Shown: one piece after another, positions 11,907-26,026 of the stretch | How positions within the stretch are numbered: position 1 is the first letter of the stretch | How the letters are laid out: the number at the start of each line of letters is the position of its first letter | Assembly (NCBI RefSeq): GCF_964340395.1 | Contig: NC_135565.1 | Coordinates: 20,798,709 to 20,862,708 of the forward strand | DNA: 64,000 bases | Origin: Glandiceps talaboti | Lineage: Eukaryota > Hemichordata > Enteropneusta > Spengelidae | Reading direction: 5' to 3' | Translations under genes and position numbers: made by a program | Notes under the pieces: model-generated | The model's database searches: none | Told to the model about the DNA's origin: nothing | What the model saw: the letters and a program-made list of their open reading frames with translations, nothing else

Positions 11907-12811
11907 TATCCATCGTTACCCACCTCTGCCTCACAGTCTACTTGCTGCCTCAACAAGGTTAACACTGAGTTGGTCAATGAAGCCTACCCAGGAGAATACA
12001 ATTACAGAATATAGTTCTCTGTCCGGCGATGATAAGATAAGAATTATCACCAACAAATGATTTATGCTCTAATCCATATGAATTTGCATGTATATGACGC
12101 CCTCTAACGTCAAGATGTGAAGCTTTATATATCTATTATATTTAAGTGATTATCATAAATAGACTGTGAGTGGGGTGTAAATTATAACGTTACTGTATAG
12201 GAACTAAACCACGCCTCTCCCTGGTAGTATATCTTGATTTGTTGACGATCAAAACGGCTCGAACTCATTTGTTATCAAAATAAAATAATAAATATGGCCG
12301 ATAAATTTAACTAGGTCATGATATTGTTTCTTACCACTACATTGAAACAATAGAGTTTACAAATACAACGAAGCTACCATGTCAAGCTTCTGATTGGTTC
12401 AAAGTTTCTGACAATAGCTGATGAATGTTCTATTGTTTTCATCGAATATCTATTAAATACATGTATTGTAGACTTTGCAAACAGTAGACTTTGTAGATAT
12501 TGACCCGATAATATCAATATTGTCGTGAGTCGACAGGCTAACTTACACAATGTCTTTTACCATTCAGTTCTGATTGTTTTGAAAAGCAATCAGCTCAGGT
12601 CAACCATACCATAGACCCTATAGTTTGACCGTGTAGAGTCTATGATAACACATTGCCAAAACACTGTATCTCTACCCCTTTCGAGATGCTATAAGGCATC
12701 GCTTATACAGTATGCATGTTGTTGGTAATGTTCATCTCAGACGGTCAAACACCAGGGGTCGGACAGCATTTGTCGACGTGAACGTGTCATGATTGATGAC
12801 GGTGATGAGGA

Positions 12812-13039
12812 CACAGGGGCGTGTAATATTTCATAGATTGTTGTTTTCTTATTGCTTAGAATGCCGTTTTCTTAGGAAAATATCGTACGAATCTTTCTGC
12901 TACAAATGTATCAATCTCTATACTACGAAGAAATATTAAACTCTTCCCCTTACAGGTAGGAATATATAATCAAAAGGTTGTTATATTTAGTCTGTAGACC
13001 TGGAAAACAACAATCTATGAAATATTACACGCCCCTGTG
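12812..13039. mobile_element. MITE with perfect 37-bp terminal inverted repeats
   Basis: 12812-12848 and 13003-13039 are exact reverse complements; ends read CACAGGGGCGTGTAATATTT. The unit is 228 bp with no coding capacity, which fits a miniature inverted-repeat transposable element. No clean target-site duplication was recognised. Full arm identity suggests a young copy. Confidence 0.85.
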
Positions 13040-14773
13040 GCTGAGGGGGTATTCCTGACGTAGTCATAGTTATTGTGGTTTATACATTGAAATGACTCAG
13101 TGTGTATCGCTTTGTTGTAAAGTGTACAGCTGGGATATTATTAGTCACTGGATTTCCTTTTCTAAAAATACATTGTGACCCGAAATCTAAACTTAGAGTA
13201 TTATATTTACTTAAAGAAGAAATTTATAGCTTTCGACTAATTCCTGATTTTAGTTTCCTACATGTTTAGATTTAATAACAAAAGATTATTACTCTGTTAA
13301 ACAAATAGGAATTGTGTTTTCGTTATACGTAAAAACATTCGTCCAATTTCAAACACTTGCATTTTTTCGTTCCTATAGTGGTCTGAGGTATGACGTACAA
13401 TTACACAACAGAATGAGACCTTCCATTGTGTGACTATACATTGTCAATCTTTTACATTGATTTGTTTATGAGCTAGTAGACAGTAAACATGTGACGAACT
13501 ACTTTAGAGTTTTATGGAGGGGGGGGGGGGGTTGTCGCGATCGTCATTATATATTCACGAACCTACCTTATTAGTGACGAAACAGCGGGAGGTACATGCT
13601 TCATCCGTTGCACAACTTCTTGAAACTTGAAAAAAATTTCGACATCGTTGAAGACATGTCAAAAACCATGTCTACAGTTTGTCAACCTCGTGTTATGCAC
13701 GTTTTTGCAATCTTGAAACAGGCAGTATTTACGTTATATAGCCAACAGCATGCGACTCCTAGTAAGTTTTATAGTTAGAATAGGGTGGACCATTTGATGT
13801 TATTGTTAACTGCGATGGGCTGCCTTTTGATCGTTGACACAATCACCATGAACTTATTGACAGTCCCAAAACTAGGTCGACTTGTACTCTGTATTGGATA
13901 TATATTCCAACTACACCTAGTGGTTTAGGTAGTTTCCTATATATAAACATGAAGTCATTGATTTTCAAGTTTGAATGTTTGTGAGTGTGAAAAACGGGCT
14001 ATGAAACTGCCCATGGAAGAAAAAATAAAAACAAATCGGCAAATGTCTATTATATTATTAAAAAAAAGCTTGTTTATCATGAAGTCGCGTCCCAAAAAAA
14101 TCAACACTGTCTTTCAGCACTGTTTGTATATTAAAACAGGATCCGTTGATGATTGACTCACTTTTGCAACCGAAAAAAAAATTGGTCCAATTTCTGGACT
14201 CGTTGATAAACAAGAACAATAGTTAGAGCTACAGTGAGTGTACGCGCCATTTGCGATTGAGAAAATGCGCGGCAATTGCTAATCTATTGTTAATCAGTGC
14301 TGCGTGTCGGTTCTTTACTATATACGGGGTTATTGTTACCAGCTTGTGAATACAAGTAAGGTGGTTTAATATGCGTATGTGACTCGATTGTTCATTTATC
14401 ACAAATCTTACATTACAAATTGCGATGTTTTCATGTGTCGGAAGAATAACGGTACTGAGTTTTAGTAAATCAAAGCAAAGCATTGCAATTTTCTATTCGT
14501 TTCAATCTCAAACTCAAACAATGCCACTGGGATTACCTTATTAGCAATTTGAGAGATATTTTGAACGAAATAGTGACAAGTTGTACAGGAATTGTGGAAA
14601 TTGCACAACAAATATTTGTGTACTCTTGGCATTCAATCATAAGAGTTGTCACTCGCTTTGATGTGAATAAATAAAATACAATCAGAATAAGTTTTCAGCA
14701 TGTGGCCCAAATTATCCGACCCCGATAATCATAAAACATATTTGGATGACTGGGGATTACCACCGACGATCGA

Positions 14774-14894
14774 TTTTGCACACGGCACACTAGTACTGGG
14801 TCTGAGAATAATATAAATAGTCGTTGCTAACATCACAACGTTCCCCTTTTCGAGATTTTGTTGACTGCTGAAGACCTGGTGGTCCGGTTGGTGC
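14774..14894 (+). promoter_or_regulatory. Candidate core promoter of TNF gene 2
   Basis: TTGCACACGGCACACTAGTA is followed by the TATA-like AATATAAATAG (14810-14820) and then CCGGTTGGTGC (14884-14894), which may lie in the 5' UTR. The first and last blocks recur, in the same order around a TATA-like stretch, upstream of TNF-like gene 3. The start codon is about 110 bp further on. Confidence 0.5.
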
Positions 14895-15005
14895 TTGGTT
14901 CGCCTATAGCGTGGGTGGAAATAGTTTGCATGGCGGAAAATTTCAAACTTGTTATGTTAAAAGTGAAAAAGAAACCCGTTCGATTTCATAGCATGCAAAC
15001 GTAAA

Positions 15006-18000
15006 ATGGAAAAACAAAATAAATTCCCAAGTGTTATCGTGATATCTATACTTATTCTCCACACGTTACTTATTCTAGTAATATACCCAATAATCATCGG
15101 TTTTACAATCATAAGCTTTCAAAATGAACTCTCTCAAATAGAGTTTACGATACAGCATTTGGAGACCAGAAACGCGCTCGATCCTACCGAACCACCGCTG
15201 CACAACAACGCTCAAAGTGGTGAACGACCCGGATGTACATGCGAACGATCTGGAGGAGAAGATCAAAGTTTATTTGACTACCAGAGAGCCCTAAGACTGC
15301 AAAATTCGAATCGGGTTGCTAGTGGTGATGGCATCCTTAGGTGCTGTTCTGCAGACGAAGACAGTTTAAGAACGGTAAGTGTCTCTGATTCTGCTTTATA
15401 CTAGTATAGTACTGTCGATATAAATGATTGCATTGTGCATCTAACTAAATCAGATGTGAACTTCGACCCGAGGTCCCAATAACACAGTTTGGTATGTTGT
15501 GTCCAGGGGTGTTTTGTTCTGTAGAAGATACTGTACCTTGTTTACGTACCTGTCCAATGGTTATTCACCAGACACAGTTGTCAGCATAGACTGTGTACAC
15601 ACTTATCGAACGCTTCACTCAAAGTTATTTTTAGACAGCTAGGCCTTCAATCTATTGAACTAAACAATCAGGTGAAACGACACGCTGGCACGAACTCTGT
15701 ACAACAGTTGTAAACAAGTCTGAGTTCGTAGAATTCAAACAGAAAGAGAACAGCTCTCGTCTGACTTGCCATGGCGACTATGTCCAGGTCTAGCTTTGTT
15801 GACCGTCTCTCAATACGAAATGTATGCTTTACATGGTATACAATCAGACGGTTCGTGTTGTAGGCCCACAGTTGTTAAGTCTCAGACATTACTTTGTAAT
15901 TATGAAGGTGCTTATCTTTTCATGACTACTTTCTTTCGTTTTCTGACTGGCATGTGTTGTACGTTCCCCGTTATTTTTCTTTGAAGAATTACGCTTTACG
16001 CCAGTTTCTTCTAAGAAACAAACTTAATCACCTCAGTTTCGTGGTAATCATTAGTGTAGCATTCAACCCACCCATTCTGCACAAGAAAAACGATGAAAGA
16101 GAAGACATCAAGCAAAAATAAATAAAACAATTATGATGTTTGTAAAAAAAAAAATGAATTATTGAAAGTTTCGATAAACTGTAAATGACTTAGGAACCGT
16201 GACCATGTAAGAATACGTCGTCGTACACCACACCGTCTTTATATTACAGTTTACGGTACCGTTCAACATGCACCCGTCTTCGCATTATCGATGAACTATC
16301 AGCTTTGGTTAGTGAGAATGGCAAGAATTAATATCGTGTCTTTTGTCACTTTCTATAACCTATCATTGCAGTGTAATATATATGGCTTCCATGCCAACAC
16401 TATAATATTAGCAGATACAAATACACTTTCTCTAACACTTATGTGTAAACTCGGGTGATAAGAACGATTGGCGACGTTGGACCAGAACTTATATTCCCGG
16501 TTTTCCGAGAACCTGAAATCGAAGCGTTGATACTTCTTTCATTTTTACAGGTATTAGTATTTTTACGACCAGTTTCGACAAACTTTATTATTATTTTAAA
16601 CCTGACGACAATTTGTATAACTTTCGCTTTCATTAACTTATAGATCATCAAAGACGAAGTACAACAACTATTTTCCAGTACACGGCAAGATAAATCAGGT
16701 ACCGGAGAACCACTCAGTATATTCAAACTTTTCCGTATCCATATTACGACAAGGGACTAAACGTATGATCAGTGGCATAAATCATGTTGAACGCCAAATT
16801 AGGTGAACTTGTGAAGTGGCTAATCAAGTAGTCTGACTGACTTCTGCTTCTCTATTTACTACATCGTCTTATTTTCTTCCTGTTTGTGAAAACACAATCC
16901 TGTAGTCGTTCACTACTCTGTACCAATCTCCAATGACCTTATGAATATGTATATATCATGTACCTTGAAAATATTGATACACCATAATGATGTAGTCGTT
17001 CACTGCTCAATATAAATCTTCAATGAACTTATGAATATGAATATATCATGTACCTTGAAAATACAATGTATTTATACACCACAATGCTGTATTTGTTCGC
17101 TACTTTGTATCAATCTTCAATGTATATATTTTCAAAAGTATAAACCATGTACCTTCAAAGTGTGTATATACGTACCATTAAGCAATTTATGATATACTAA
17201 AATCATTTATATACAGGTTTCTTAAAATCATAAAATAGCGAGAAGTGATAATAATTGTATCATCATTGCATTAATAATTTTATTTTTTATAAATATCTTC
17301 TCAACACAGAATTAACGCTTGGTCAAGTTAAAAGGTATATTCAGCGTTTACTCTTTAGAAATTCAACAGAGTTACTAGAGTCGTCCCGGAGGACTGTAGC
17401 GACAAATAATCCAGGTTTCTCCGTAGCGATACACCTTACTGGAGGTCCAGCTGGGTTCACAGCAAGTAAGTTGGTAACTTATCTCCGAATCAATGTAGAC
17501 GTTTTTCTCTACCTAGTGTTTATACACATACATGCATTGTAAACACACACATCTCAGCCGTGAATCAATACGAAACAAAAGCAGAAGGCAATCGTGTCAC
17601 GTGTGTTGTGCTATTCGTAAACTTCCCTAATCGTCAATTTACCAATATTTGGTTCCGTCATCACTTGACGCACTGCACGAGTTTCGAGTGTTTCAATAAA
17701 AATGACGTAATGTTTTTCCTCTACTGAAATTGAGAAAGGGGGACTACCATGGTTGACATCATTTTTGTTATTTCATTGATAACAAAAAGCTTTCCTTTCT
17801 TAGTTTACCGACATTATCTTTTTATGTTGGTATAGCTTTTCTTTCAGTTCCTATTGTATTACTTCGGTAAGAGTGGTAATAAATATTTAGATACCCCGCA
17901 CATGTTTGACAATCTCGTTACTATATGTACAGCTTTGTGAAACCAATTTGCTGCCATAATAGAACATGATCTCATAGTTCCGAGGGAATAAGGTCAAACA

Positions 18001-18015
18001 ATCTTGATTTATAAT

Positions 18016-18064
<49 letters not shown>

Positions 18065-21000
18065 GCTGCTGCTGCTGCAGGAATTCGTTTACTGATGATT
18101 ATTATCTGACCACTGTTAATATCAAACCGAAAGTAAAAATATCACGTCAGAAATTTGATATATTTAAGTTTTCTAGACCGTTAATACGGTCACTTTCTTT
18201 GACCGCAATATAATTTTATTAAATGGAAAATATCTCAAAGATGTGTTGCTATGAATCGAGTGAGGCAAGCGATAAAGGTAATCCCCTACTGTGACTCAGA
18301 ACCCATGGATAGGTACCTCAGAAAGTGCGTCATGCGGTTAATACAACTGTTACCACGAAACCTACTTTCAAGCTCGCAAGAATCTGTTGACGAAAGAACA
18401 ACGCAATGGTGTGTATGTGAATAGGTTAAAACAAACAAAACTCACGATGCCGAAAAATATTGCAGAACCCACTTCAACGAATACTCGCATTCACAATTAA
18501 CAATATACCAGCATGAAAAAAAGACGAGAAGTGCAGTAACACATTAAGGGTAGTGCAAACTATCTCTAATATTAAAAATGATCTCGCATGTGGTTGGCGT
18601 ATGGTGTGATTGTGTGTACAGCTGCGCTATGTTGAGACACCGTCAACTTTACACGTCGTAGAGAAACAACTTTACACATCTAAACTAAGCCTAGAGCAAA
18701 ATAAGTACAGTCCGGAAATAATCATATAATTATTGTCCAACAGACAAAGGCATACATGGGGAGCGAGGCAAGGTCAAGGTTGGTACATGGGAGTCTGTGT
18801 ATGGTCAAGCATTTAAACACCATATTGATGTTGATAGACATGGCATGATTGTTCCATTGTCGGGTATCTACTACATCTATTCACAGGTAAATAAAGTAAA
18901 TAAATGCTATCGCTCCTCAAAATAATATTAATGACGTGTTTGGTGAATTTAGTCTGTTTGTTGATTCTAGACCGACTACAACAACTGCCAGTATGTAAAG
19001 TACAAACTTGTGAATGGCTACATGTAAGTCGTTTTTCTGTCAACGCACCAACCTTTTTTTCTTCTAAGTCACCACGTCGATATGTTTAATACTCATCACT
19101 GTCTCAGTCTCAGTCACCATTTGACAGTAATGTATTGTTTGCTTTGTAGGCATACTTTCGGGATGAAAGAGATGAAAACCAAAGAAGTCGGATGAACATC
19201 AATGAATACCTGCATTATACAGTTCTCGGTGGGTATTATAGCCTATTGGGTAAAATTCAAAATTCTAAAAAAGAAAACAAGAATCACACTCTGTATAGGG
19301 TTAGAGTGTTGATGAGAGATGTCTTCACGGATTAAAGCCGCAACGAAGCGGAACCAGCTTATCAATGACGATACACATATCTCATCAAACTGTAACCGAG
19401 TAAGAAGTCCACCATTGATTAGTCTGATTACTGACAGTATCAACATTGTTACTTGGGGACCCATCCAGTATTTTGACATCATACAACAGTGGTGCAAACG
19501 TGCATTGTTAGCACGTCAGTGTGTTGGAGATTTGGCATAGCCTTGTAGCAATAGGGGAATTTCCATTGGTCCGTACAATGGTGGTCAACGGAGGATGACT
19601 TCTAAGCAGGGTTAGAGATTAAAACTTTTAAAAACTTGGTTAAACTCCAAAACATATGCTATCTGGGCTGCCCCAAATATATAGCAGGTTCTATGTTGTT
19701 ATCTTTTAATCCTGGCTATACATCAAAGAATTCGTTTGTTTAACTCCCCATTTATTTGAAGGGGTCTGGTAACCTAGTGACAAGGGGTACCTGAATAGAT
19801 AGCACAGACCCTCAAAGGTGTTTTACGTGCAACCGGAGATGAAGTACCTGTATGTCAAATTTGCATACAGGTAGTCAGGTAGAACTTCAAAGCCAATAGA
19901 ATTGACCAATGTACACCAAAGTTTAAATGCCACTGTTTACAGAGTTATATTTGAATTTTAATACTTGGTATCAATAGCCAACACAACAAGATATTTAGCA
20001 ATGCAGGGTGCTAGTTGTGCAACTTTTGTGTGGAAATCACCTAAACAGACATCATCTATGATCGTTGATCAGTTACAAACCTAATAAAGCAAACCGAAAA
20101 TTTACGACTCATACTCGATCATACTTAGTGGGTTAAAATGAACAACATTCTCGTAGGGGACTTTTATCACGTAATTGAAGTATAACACTATATTTCGCAA
20201 TGCCACCCTTTTTATTCCAAAGATAATTTTTGAACAGGTATGAATTAGTGGTACATGTATATTAAATACGTGCTTGTACGCACATGATTTTTTTTTGGGG
20301 GGGGGGGGGGTCGATGGGGGTCGTTTAAAAATTGGGAATAGCATCTACGGGCATATTCTTGAATTCAGGCTGGAAACACAAACAGTGTCAACAAAGCAGT
20401 AGTGATATACTAGATTCTCTGCAGGGAACTGTACTCGCTTGCATATATATCGTAAAAGGGTTCCCTGATGTGGAACCTATACGTATTCTAGATCTAGATC
20501 TGTCATATTTAGGGGCCGGCCAATTGTAACTGAAATGGGGGGGGGGTTGGAGTTGAACATAGGTTTTCTCAAACTGACCCCCCAGCTGCGATGCCCAAAG
20601 CCAAAACGAACGCCCCACCCCAGTAAAGACCTCATTTTTCCAAAATGACCCCCACCCCCTCCCTTCGGCCTCATGCATTTTTGACATATAACTTGTTTTA
20701 TTTAAAGTATACATACTATAATGACGTTACTATCAAACCATAGAGATATAATTGATAACTTTTGGTATGATGTTTGTTTTCATTACGTATATGTTTATCT
20801 GGAATCTGTGGAACATGTAATTTCCCTAAGTTAGTGTATATCAGTACACAGCATACATCGATGGAGACTCATATGTAGTCAATACACCGCTTTCTATCAA
20901 ACTTAGTCTTTACAATTTAGCAACTGTTGACAGCAAGGAACATAAACTAATTTCTGATAATGCTATCTATAGTATATATACACCTGTTTGTGGTATTATA

Positions 21001-22606
21001 CACTGCAGTATAACATGATGTAACAAAAATGTGTGAAATCAAATGCAACGCTCTGTGCAGTGTATTAATACCAAATAACGCTGTCACACTTATCTTGTTG
21101 TTTTCCGACGTGACCCCCACTTCAAGTTGTGTTTTCCAAAATGACGCCCCCGCTTCAAATGATGTCTTTAAAAATGACCCCACTCCTCCTTTGAAAATAC
21201 CCCCCCCCAGTCAATTACATATGACCGGCCCCTTAATGTCGTGCTTGTAATAATAAGGTTACCTCAGGCTAGGGACACGGTGTCCTTGAATGAAGGGTAC
21301 TTCCAATACTTGTTTACGCCAACAGGCGCTAGGTACCTAGAAAAGCAGGTCGTGTCATAAAGCGTTGGAATCAATTAATGATATCTTAAAAATCTAAATG
21401 AGTGTGTTGGAGATCTATAAGAATTTACCGAGTACTCCATGGTACAATCCTTGTGTCTCATTAGTGGCATAACATTTACTTGAATGTAGCAGATGTGTAT
21501 CATACAAATACTTAGAGTAGCCTACAGCACTTGCCGACTCTTGCACAAGTCTGGAAAAATTCCAAAAAGCAGTGTAGTAGATCGGCAGGTCATTGTAAAA
21601 TAAATATCAGGTGATCGTTAACGACATGAAATATGATGTGATTCGCCTGAAAGAGCCTGTGTTAAGGGGAGGTACTAAAAAATGGTAAACAGAACAGAGT
21701 TTGTCTACTTGGATGGAAGTGTCGCAGTCTGAACGAACAAAGTCACTAGAATAAAACCAGGGACGTATAAACATTTATACTTCCCCGGTAAAACCCGTTC
21801 TCTGTATCACAGGATTGTGCACATTGTACGCCTGTCTGGACTATATCGAGATTACAGAAAAAGCCAATCCATTACTCACTAAAATGAAGACAGGGCAGTG
21901 CAAATTCTTAGGAAATGATAACTGATATGTTTTAAGGAAAATTGATACACATCCCGCTTTTACATTACACTCGCCATTTGGCGGTTAAATGATGATAAAC
22001 TCTGGACAAAAGTTGTTTGTCGTTTGGTAGTGTGATGACGTATCGAAACTATATGCAAATTAGTTCATACGCCTCAACTTACAAAGGTTGCATTTGGGCG
22101 ATAAGCCAGGCCTTTTCATGAGCAAATGCACTCAAAATGAAAAGAAACTCTGTTTGGTAGACTAGGTGTTCCTTTTATTAACATACGTATTTTTTGAGTT
22201 TGAATACCAAATCTCCAGGCAATGGAAAAAATCTGTTACACATCAAGAAATATTTTGTATAGATTACAAACACAACATGTACAGGCAATACGTACAATGA
22301 ATCGTGACACTTGAATGACCCCCCAAGTTCTGTTGAATGAGTTTGTTTTCTAACTCAACATTTTCTTTGATGTTTACAGACAGTAGTTCTTACGCAGCAG
22401 ACCCAATCAACCTGATGAAAAGTGGACGAACACAGGAAGGCCAGGCAAACTCTGATTACTATTACAGTAGTTACCATGCTGGGCTATTCAGATTGAGAGA
22501 AGGTGACAAGATCTACATGAAGGTGTATCTACCAAGTAGAAATGTTGAATTAGATTGCCATCAAGAGTCAACATTCATGGGAATGTACCTCGTTAGTGAA
22601 GACTAG
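15006..22606 (+). CDS. TNF-superfamily ligand, gene 2 of cluster (six exons)
   Basis: Predicted 342-residue type II membrane protein. Exons: 15006-15374, 16644-16698, 17310-17465, 18744-18886, 19150-19228, 22380-22606; phases 0,1,1,0,1; coding sum 1029 nt. Membrane span about 8-36; FQNEL-type stalk; CxC at 77/79; CC at 113-114. The TNF homology domain starts at AIHLTGGPAGFTA, includes the LSGIYYIYSQAYFRD strand pair and ends [13 protein letters not shown] ... [10 protein letters not shown]. Exon 6 is nearly the same protein as exon 6 of gene 1, so the two are tandem duplicates. Unlike gene 1, exon 2 lacks the run of basic residues, so shedding may differ. It probably acts as a cell-surface trimeric cytokine; receptor unknown. 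Its last intron is about 3.1 kb and carries a TIR element. Confidence 0.9.
18016..18064. repeat. (CAA)n trinucleotide repeat
   Basis: About 16 CAA units in intron 3 of TNF gene 2, followed by a short CTG run. Confidence 0.95.
20507..21238. mobile_element. TIR element in last intron of TNF gene 2
   Basis: The left end ATTTAGGGGCCGGCCAATTG and the reverse complement of the right end ATTAAGGGGCCGGTCATATG match as inverted termini. Internal segments repeat CCAAAATGACCCCC-like blocks. About 730 bp with no transposase frame visible; presumably non-autonomous. Confidence 0.6.
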
Positions 22607-22626
22607 AATGCAAGATGTGCGAAACA

Positions 22627-22632
22627 AATAAA
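22627..22632 (+). terminator. Poly(A) signal of TNF gene 2
   Basis: AATAAA only 20 nt after the stop codon. If used, the 3' UTR is extremely short, in contrast to gene 1. Confidence 0.5.
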
Positions 22633-25210
22633 GAGCTATAACCACAGACTTGTCTGTGTTATGATAAAGTACACAGCACTTAAAAACTATTTGCACAAAG
22701 TGTACACACGCAATTACCAAGAGTGCGCATGTACCCGGGTACGTTCAACACAGAGTTCAACTCAGACATAACAACTGTGACAGTACTAGTGGTATTTACG
22801 ACTCGACTTCAATGCTGCTAAAAGCAATAAAACTTTATTGACCGACTTGTTACTGCCGATACACAGAAATGAAAAAAAAATGTCTGGTTCTCCGTCCATT
22901 TGTAAGCAATCGAAATACATGACTATTTTGATAGCTTGCAGACATTTTAGACAATCACTTTTTAGCAACAGAGTGCGAGTGTTTTGTTCGCGTCAAGGTG
23001 CATATAATGATCTCGTATGGCTTGGCCAAATTGGGGATATTTGAACACACCGCAGTTTGTTAGAAAGATCGCCAACATTCACACAGTTAAATAATTTGTT
23101 TTTAAACTTTGGTTTCGTCTTTTTTCCTACCGGAAGAAGAGCGACTTCTAGGGGACTCATTCAGGGGAATGAGAAACAGAGGCGAGATAGTAAAAGACGC
23201 TGTGGCCTGTGGGTCGTTATACATTTCCTTTCTCGATTCCATTTATCAGTAAATGTCAATATATTTTCTAACTATATTCAATTCCCATACAAAAGTTTGA
23301 TACTACACTCTACTTACGAATTTACAGTACTGTAACGTTATGTTCGTCTTATAACCTCCTTGTTCATACATATGGTACTTATAATATTAATTTTCCATTT
23401 TAAACAGAAACGCAATTTTAAGGTCTAACTTTTGAAGAAGATTTGATTTTCGTAAAATGCGTTTTTTTAATGTTTCTTTTCAAATACTTATATTTCCATA
23501 TTATATTTTGGGTTATAATGTCCCTTTTCGTTAACCCCCAACCCCCACCCTCCCCCGTTTTTACCTTGTTTTACGCACAATATTAACCTACGATATACGA
23601 CTCTCTTATAGTATCAAATTTTCCAGTTAACCATGTTTTCGAATTTTCCACGGGTAAAAAATCACAAAATGTCACAACTTTTTTCTCAATGTAAACTAGG
23701 CACTGCTATCTTTGTGAATGCTGAATAATACTACAATTTTACTGACTCTCCAAGGCCCATTAGACGCTGAAAATCAAGTGACTGGGCAATATTTTTTTAA
23801 TCAAATTGTCTTTGTGCGACATCTATAACGGTTCCAAAATCTACAAATGGGAAATTTATCAACTTACTCCCAACCACAGAGAAAAATATAACACACCGAA
23901 AAACTAAAACAACGAAGAGAAACACAAAACTCAAATAAAGGACTGTATACACTAACAAAACAATACTGAGTCAGACGTAAACGAAAGACAAAGAGAAAAA
24001 AGAAGACACAATAACATAAAGAAAGACAATATGGATGCAAAGAGTCCCCAACCACTTATCTACGTTTATAGTGCATACTTACTCAGTACATCATTCAAGT
24101 TTCGTTATTACTCTAGAACTACTGACCTCGATCAATAACAGAGCGAAAACTAAAAGTTTTTAGTTGAAAACATTTACAATTCATAATCCCGTTTCCATTG
24201 GCCTTTAAAAATATCTTTATTAATATTTCATATAATTATGAATAATTTTGAATATGTTAACTTTTACATGGATGTACTCAGAGTATTTTCACTGTCATTA
24301 TTTTGTAAAATGGGAAAAATCTTTAGCCAACTTTAACGAGTTTATGATAACCACAATATAAGTATTTTATACTAAAGAATATTTTTGGCCATAGAACAAT
24401 TGTGACAATCGTCAAAATATCACCTCACAAAAATATCCACACCAACAACAAAACAAACAAAGAAACAGGCAAACAAACAAACAAACAAACAAACAAACAA
24501 ACAAATGTTTATGCAGCAGGCTGTATATATTACATGATAACCATTCACCAGATGTTCTTGCAATTTGGACTAAATTTGATAAAGTATATATTCTGAGATT
24601 AAAGTTTTATTATTTTTCTAACATATCTTAAATCACGTGACTATCATTTATCATAACATCACGTCATTCCATACAAATTAAACTTTAAATTATGTATATA
24701 TCTATTATATGTTTTGTTGATTTTTATAAATCATTGTATATATTTTTTTATTTTGTTTTAAATAATTTTTATTTCAAATAGTAAACTCATTCACCAAAAA
24801 TATCATATATTTAGATATTGTAAATACAGATCAAAATACAATATCATGCTACTTTGTATATATATACTATTCAAATTGAATATCGTACGTGTGTATTCAT
24901 GTTTTACAGATTTCATTTTAAGACAAACATTAAATAACCAGAACATTAATTTTGCCGATACTGTAGGCCTAAATGAAAAAATATGGGGGGGGGTGACAAC
25001 TAAAATGAGAGGACTAATTTGAGATGTGATGTAAATAGTTTTGTAAATAAATTAGCCGAGGATAATGGTATATTTTATACAATGCATCAAATGTTTGTTT
25101 TTATTTATGATTGGGACGTAATTTTTAATTTACTGATAATAAGTAAATGAGAGAGATGAGACATCGCCATACATACATACATAAGTACGTGCGTGCGCGC
25201 GCACGTGCGC

Positions 25211-25211
25211 G

Positions 25212-25250
<39 letters not shown>

Positions 25251-25265
25251 ACAGGCAGATAGACA

Positions 25266-25344
<79 letters not shown>
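25211..25344. repeat. CAGG/CAGA tetranucleotide array
   Basis: CAGG units change into about 19 CAGA units, flanked by CG-rich alternating sequence. Confidence 0.96.
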
Positions 25345-25345
<1 letters not shown>

Positions 25346-25959
25346 GGAGGGAGGGATGGAGAGAGAGAGAGACAGTTTGTAAAAAGTCTGCAATCAGAAG
25401 AATCTGATTTTCTTTTTTAAAATGGTCGTTTCATGATCATCATGTTTGGAACATATATCATGTGACCCTAACTATTGACCAATTACAATTTTCTAAACTA
25501 CACCTGTGTGTTCCTTAGCAGTTCATGGTGCAACGATTACTCGGAGATCTGAAAATATTTCTTTGAATGATCCTCCGTCCATGAACGTGAGGTTCTGTTT
25601 ATCCTACCTTTACTCGTTAACACAGTATCTAAACCTTATTATGGGTATCGTTGATAAAAATTTGCTCATGGAACAAGAACTTATTCATTAAACTTTTTAC
25701 TGCGTTCGATTCTAGGTATTGATTTTAGTTACGTCACTGCATGATTATCCGTGGCATCGAGGTTGGATTCTTGACTCTGAGGGCGCCCTAAGTTCTCAGG
25801 AGAACTACTTGGCGTTCAAGTTGACATAGGTATCATGGATATGTCCCTCGGGTGTTATTTTGCACTAATTAGCATACCAGTCAACCAATTCAATTAGACG
25901 ACAGATATGGAGACAGATAGACGAATGCATAATACTACAATGAGTGTTTATTAATCCAC

Positions 25960-25961
<2 letters not shown>

Positions 25962-26023
<62 letters not shown>
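25962..26023. repeat. (TG)n microsatellite
   Basis: About 31 TG units. Confidence 0.97.

Positions 26024-26026
<3 letters not shown>

Larger units (their letters stand above)
11159..14770. other. Intergenic region between TNF genes 1 and 2
   Basis: No convincing gene. It contains a (TGTC)n-(TC)n block at 11709-11903 and a MITE with perfect 37-bp inverted ends at 12812-13039; a poly-G run lies near 13519. Two short frames (13596-13778, 14483-14674) have ordinary composition but no splice or family support. Confidence 0.6.

Noticed and set aside
13596-13778. 60-codon frame that looked protein-like
   Set aside because: No splice partners and no family; chance expectation in AT-rich DNA.
25520-25691. 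Possible exon (AVHGATITRR...) before TNF gene 3
   Set aside because: An AG precedes it, but there is no similarity to any exon of the cluster and no upstream exon.
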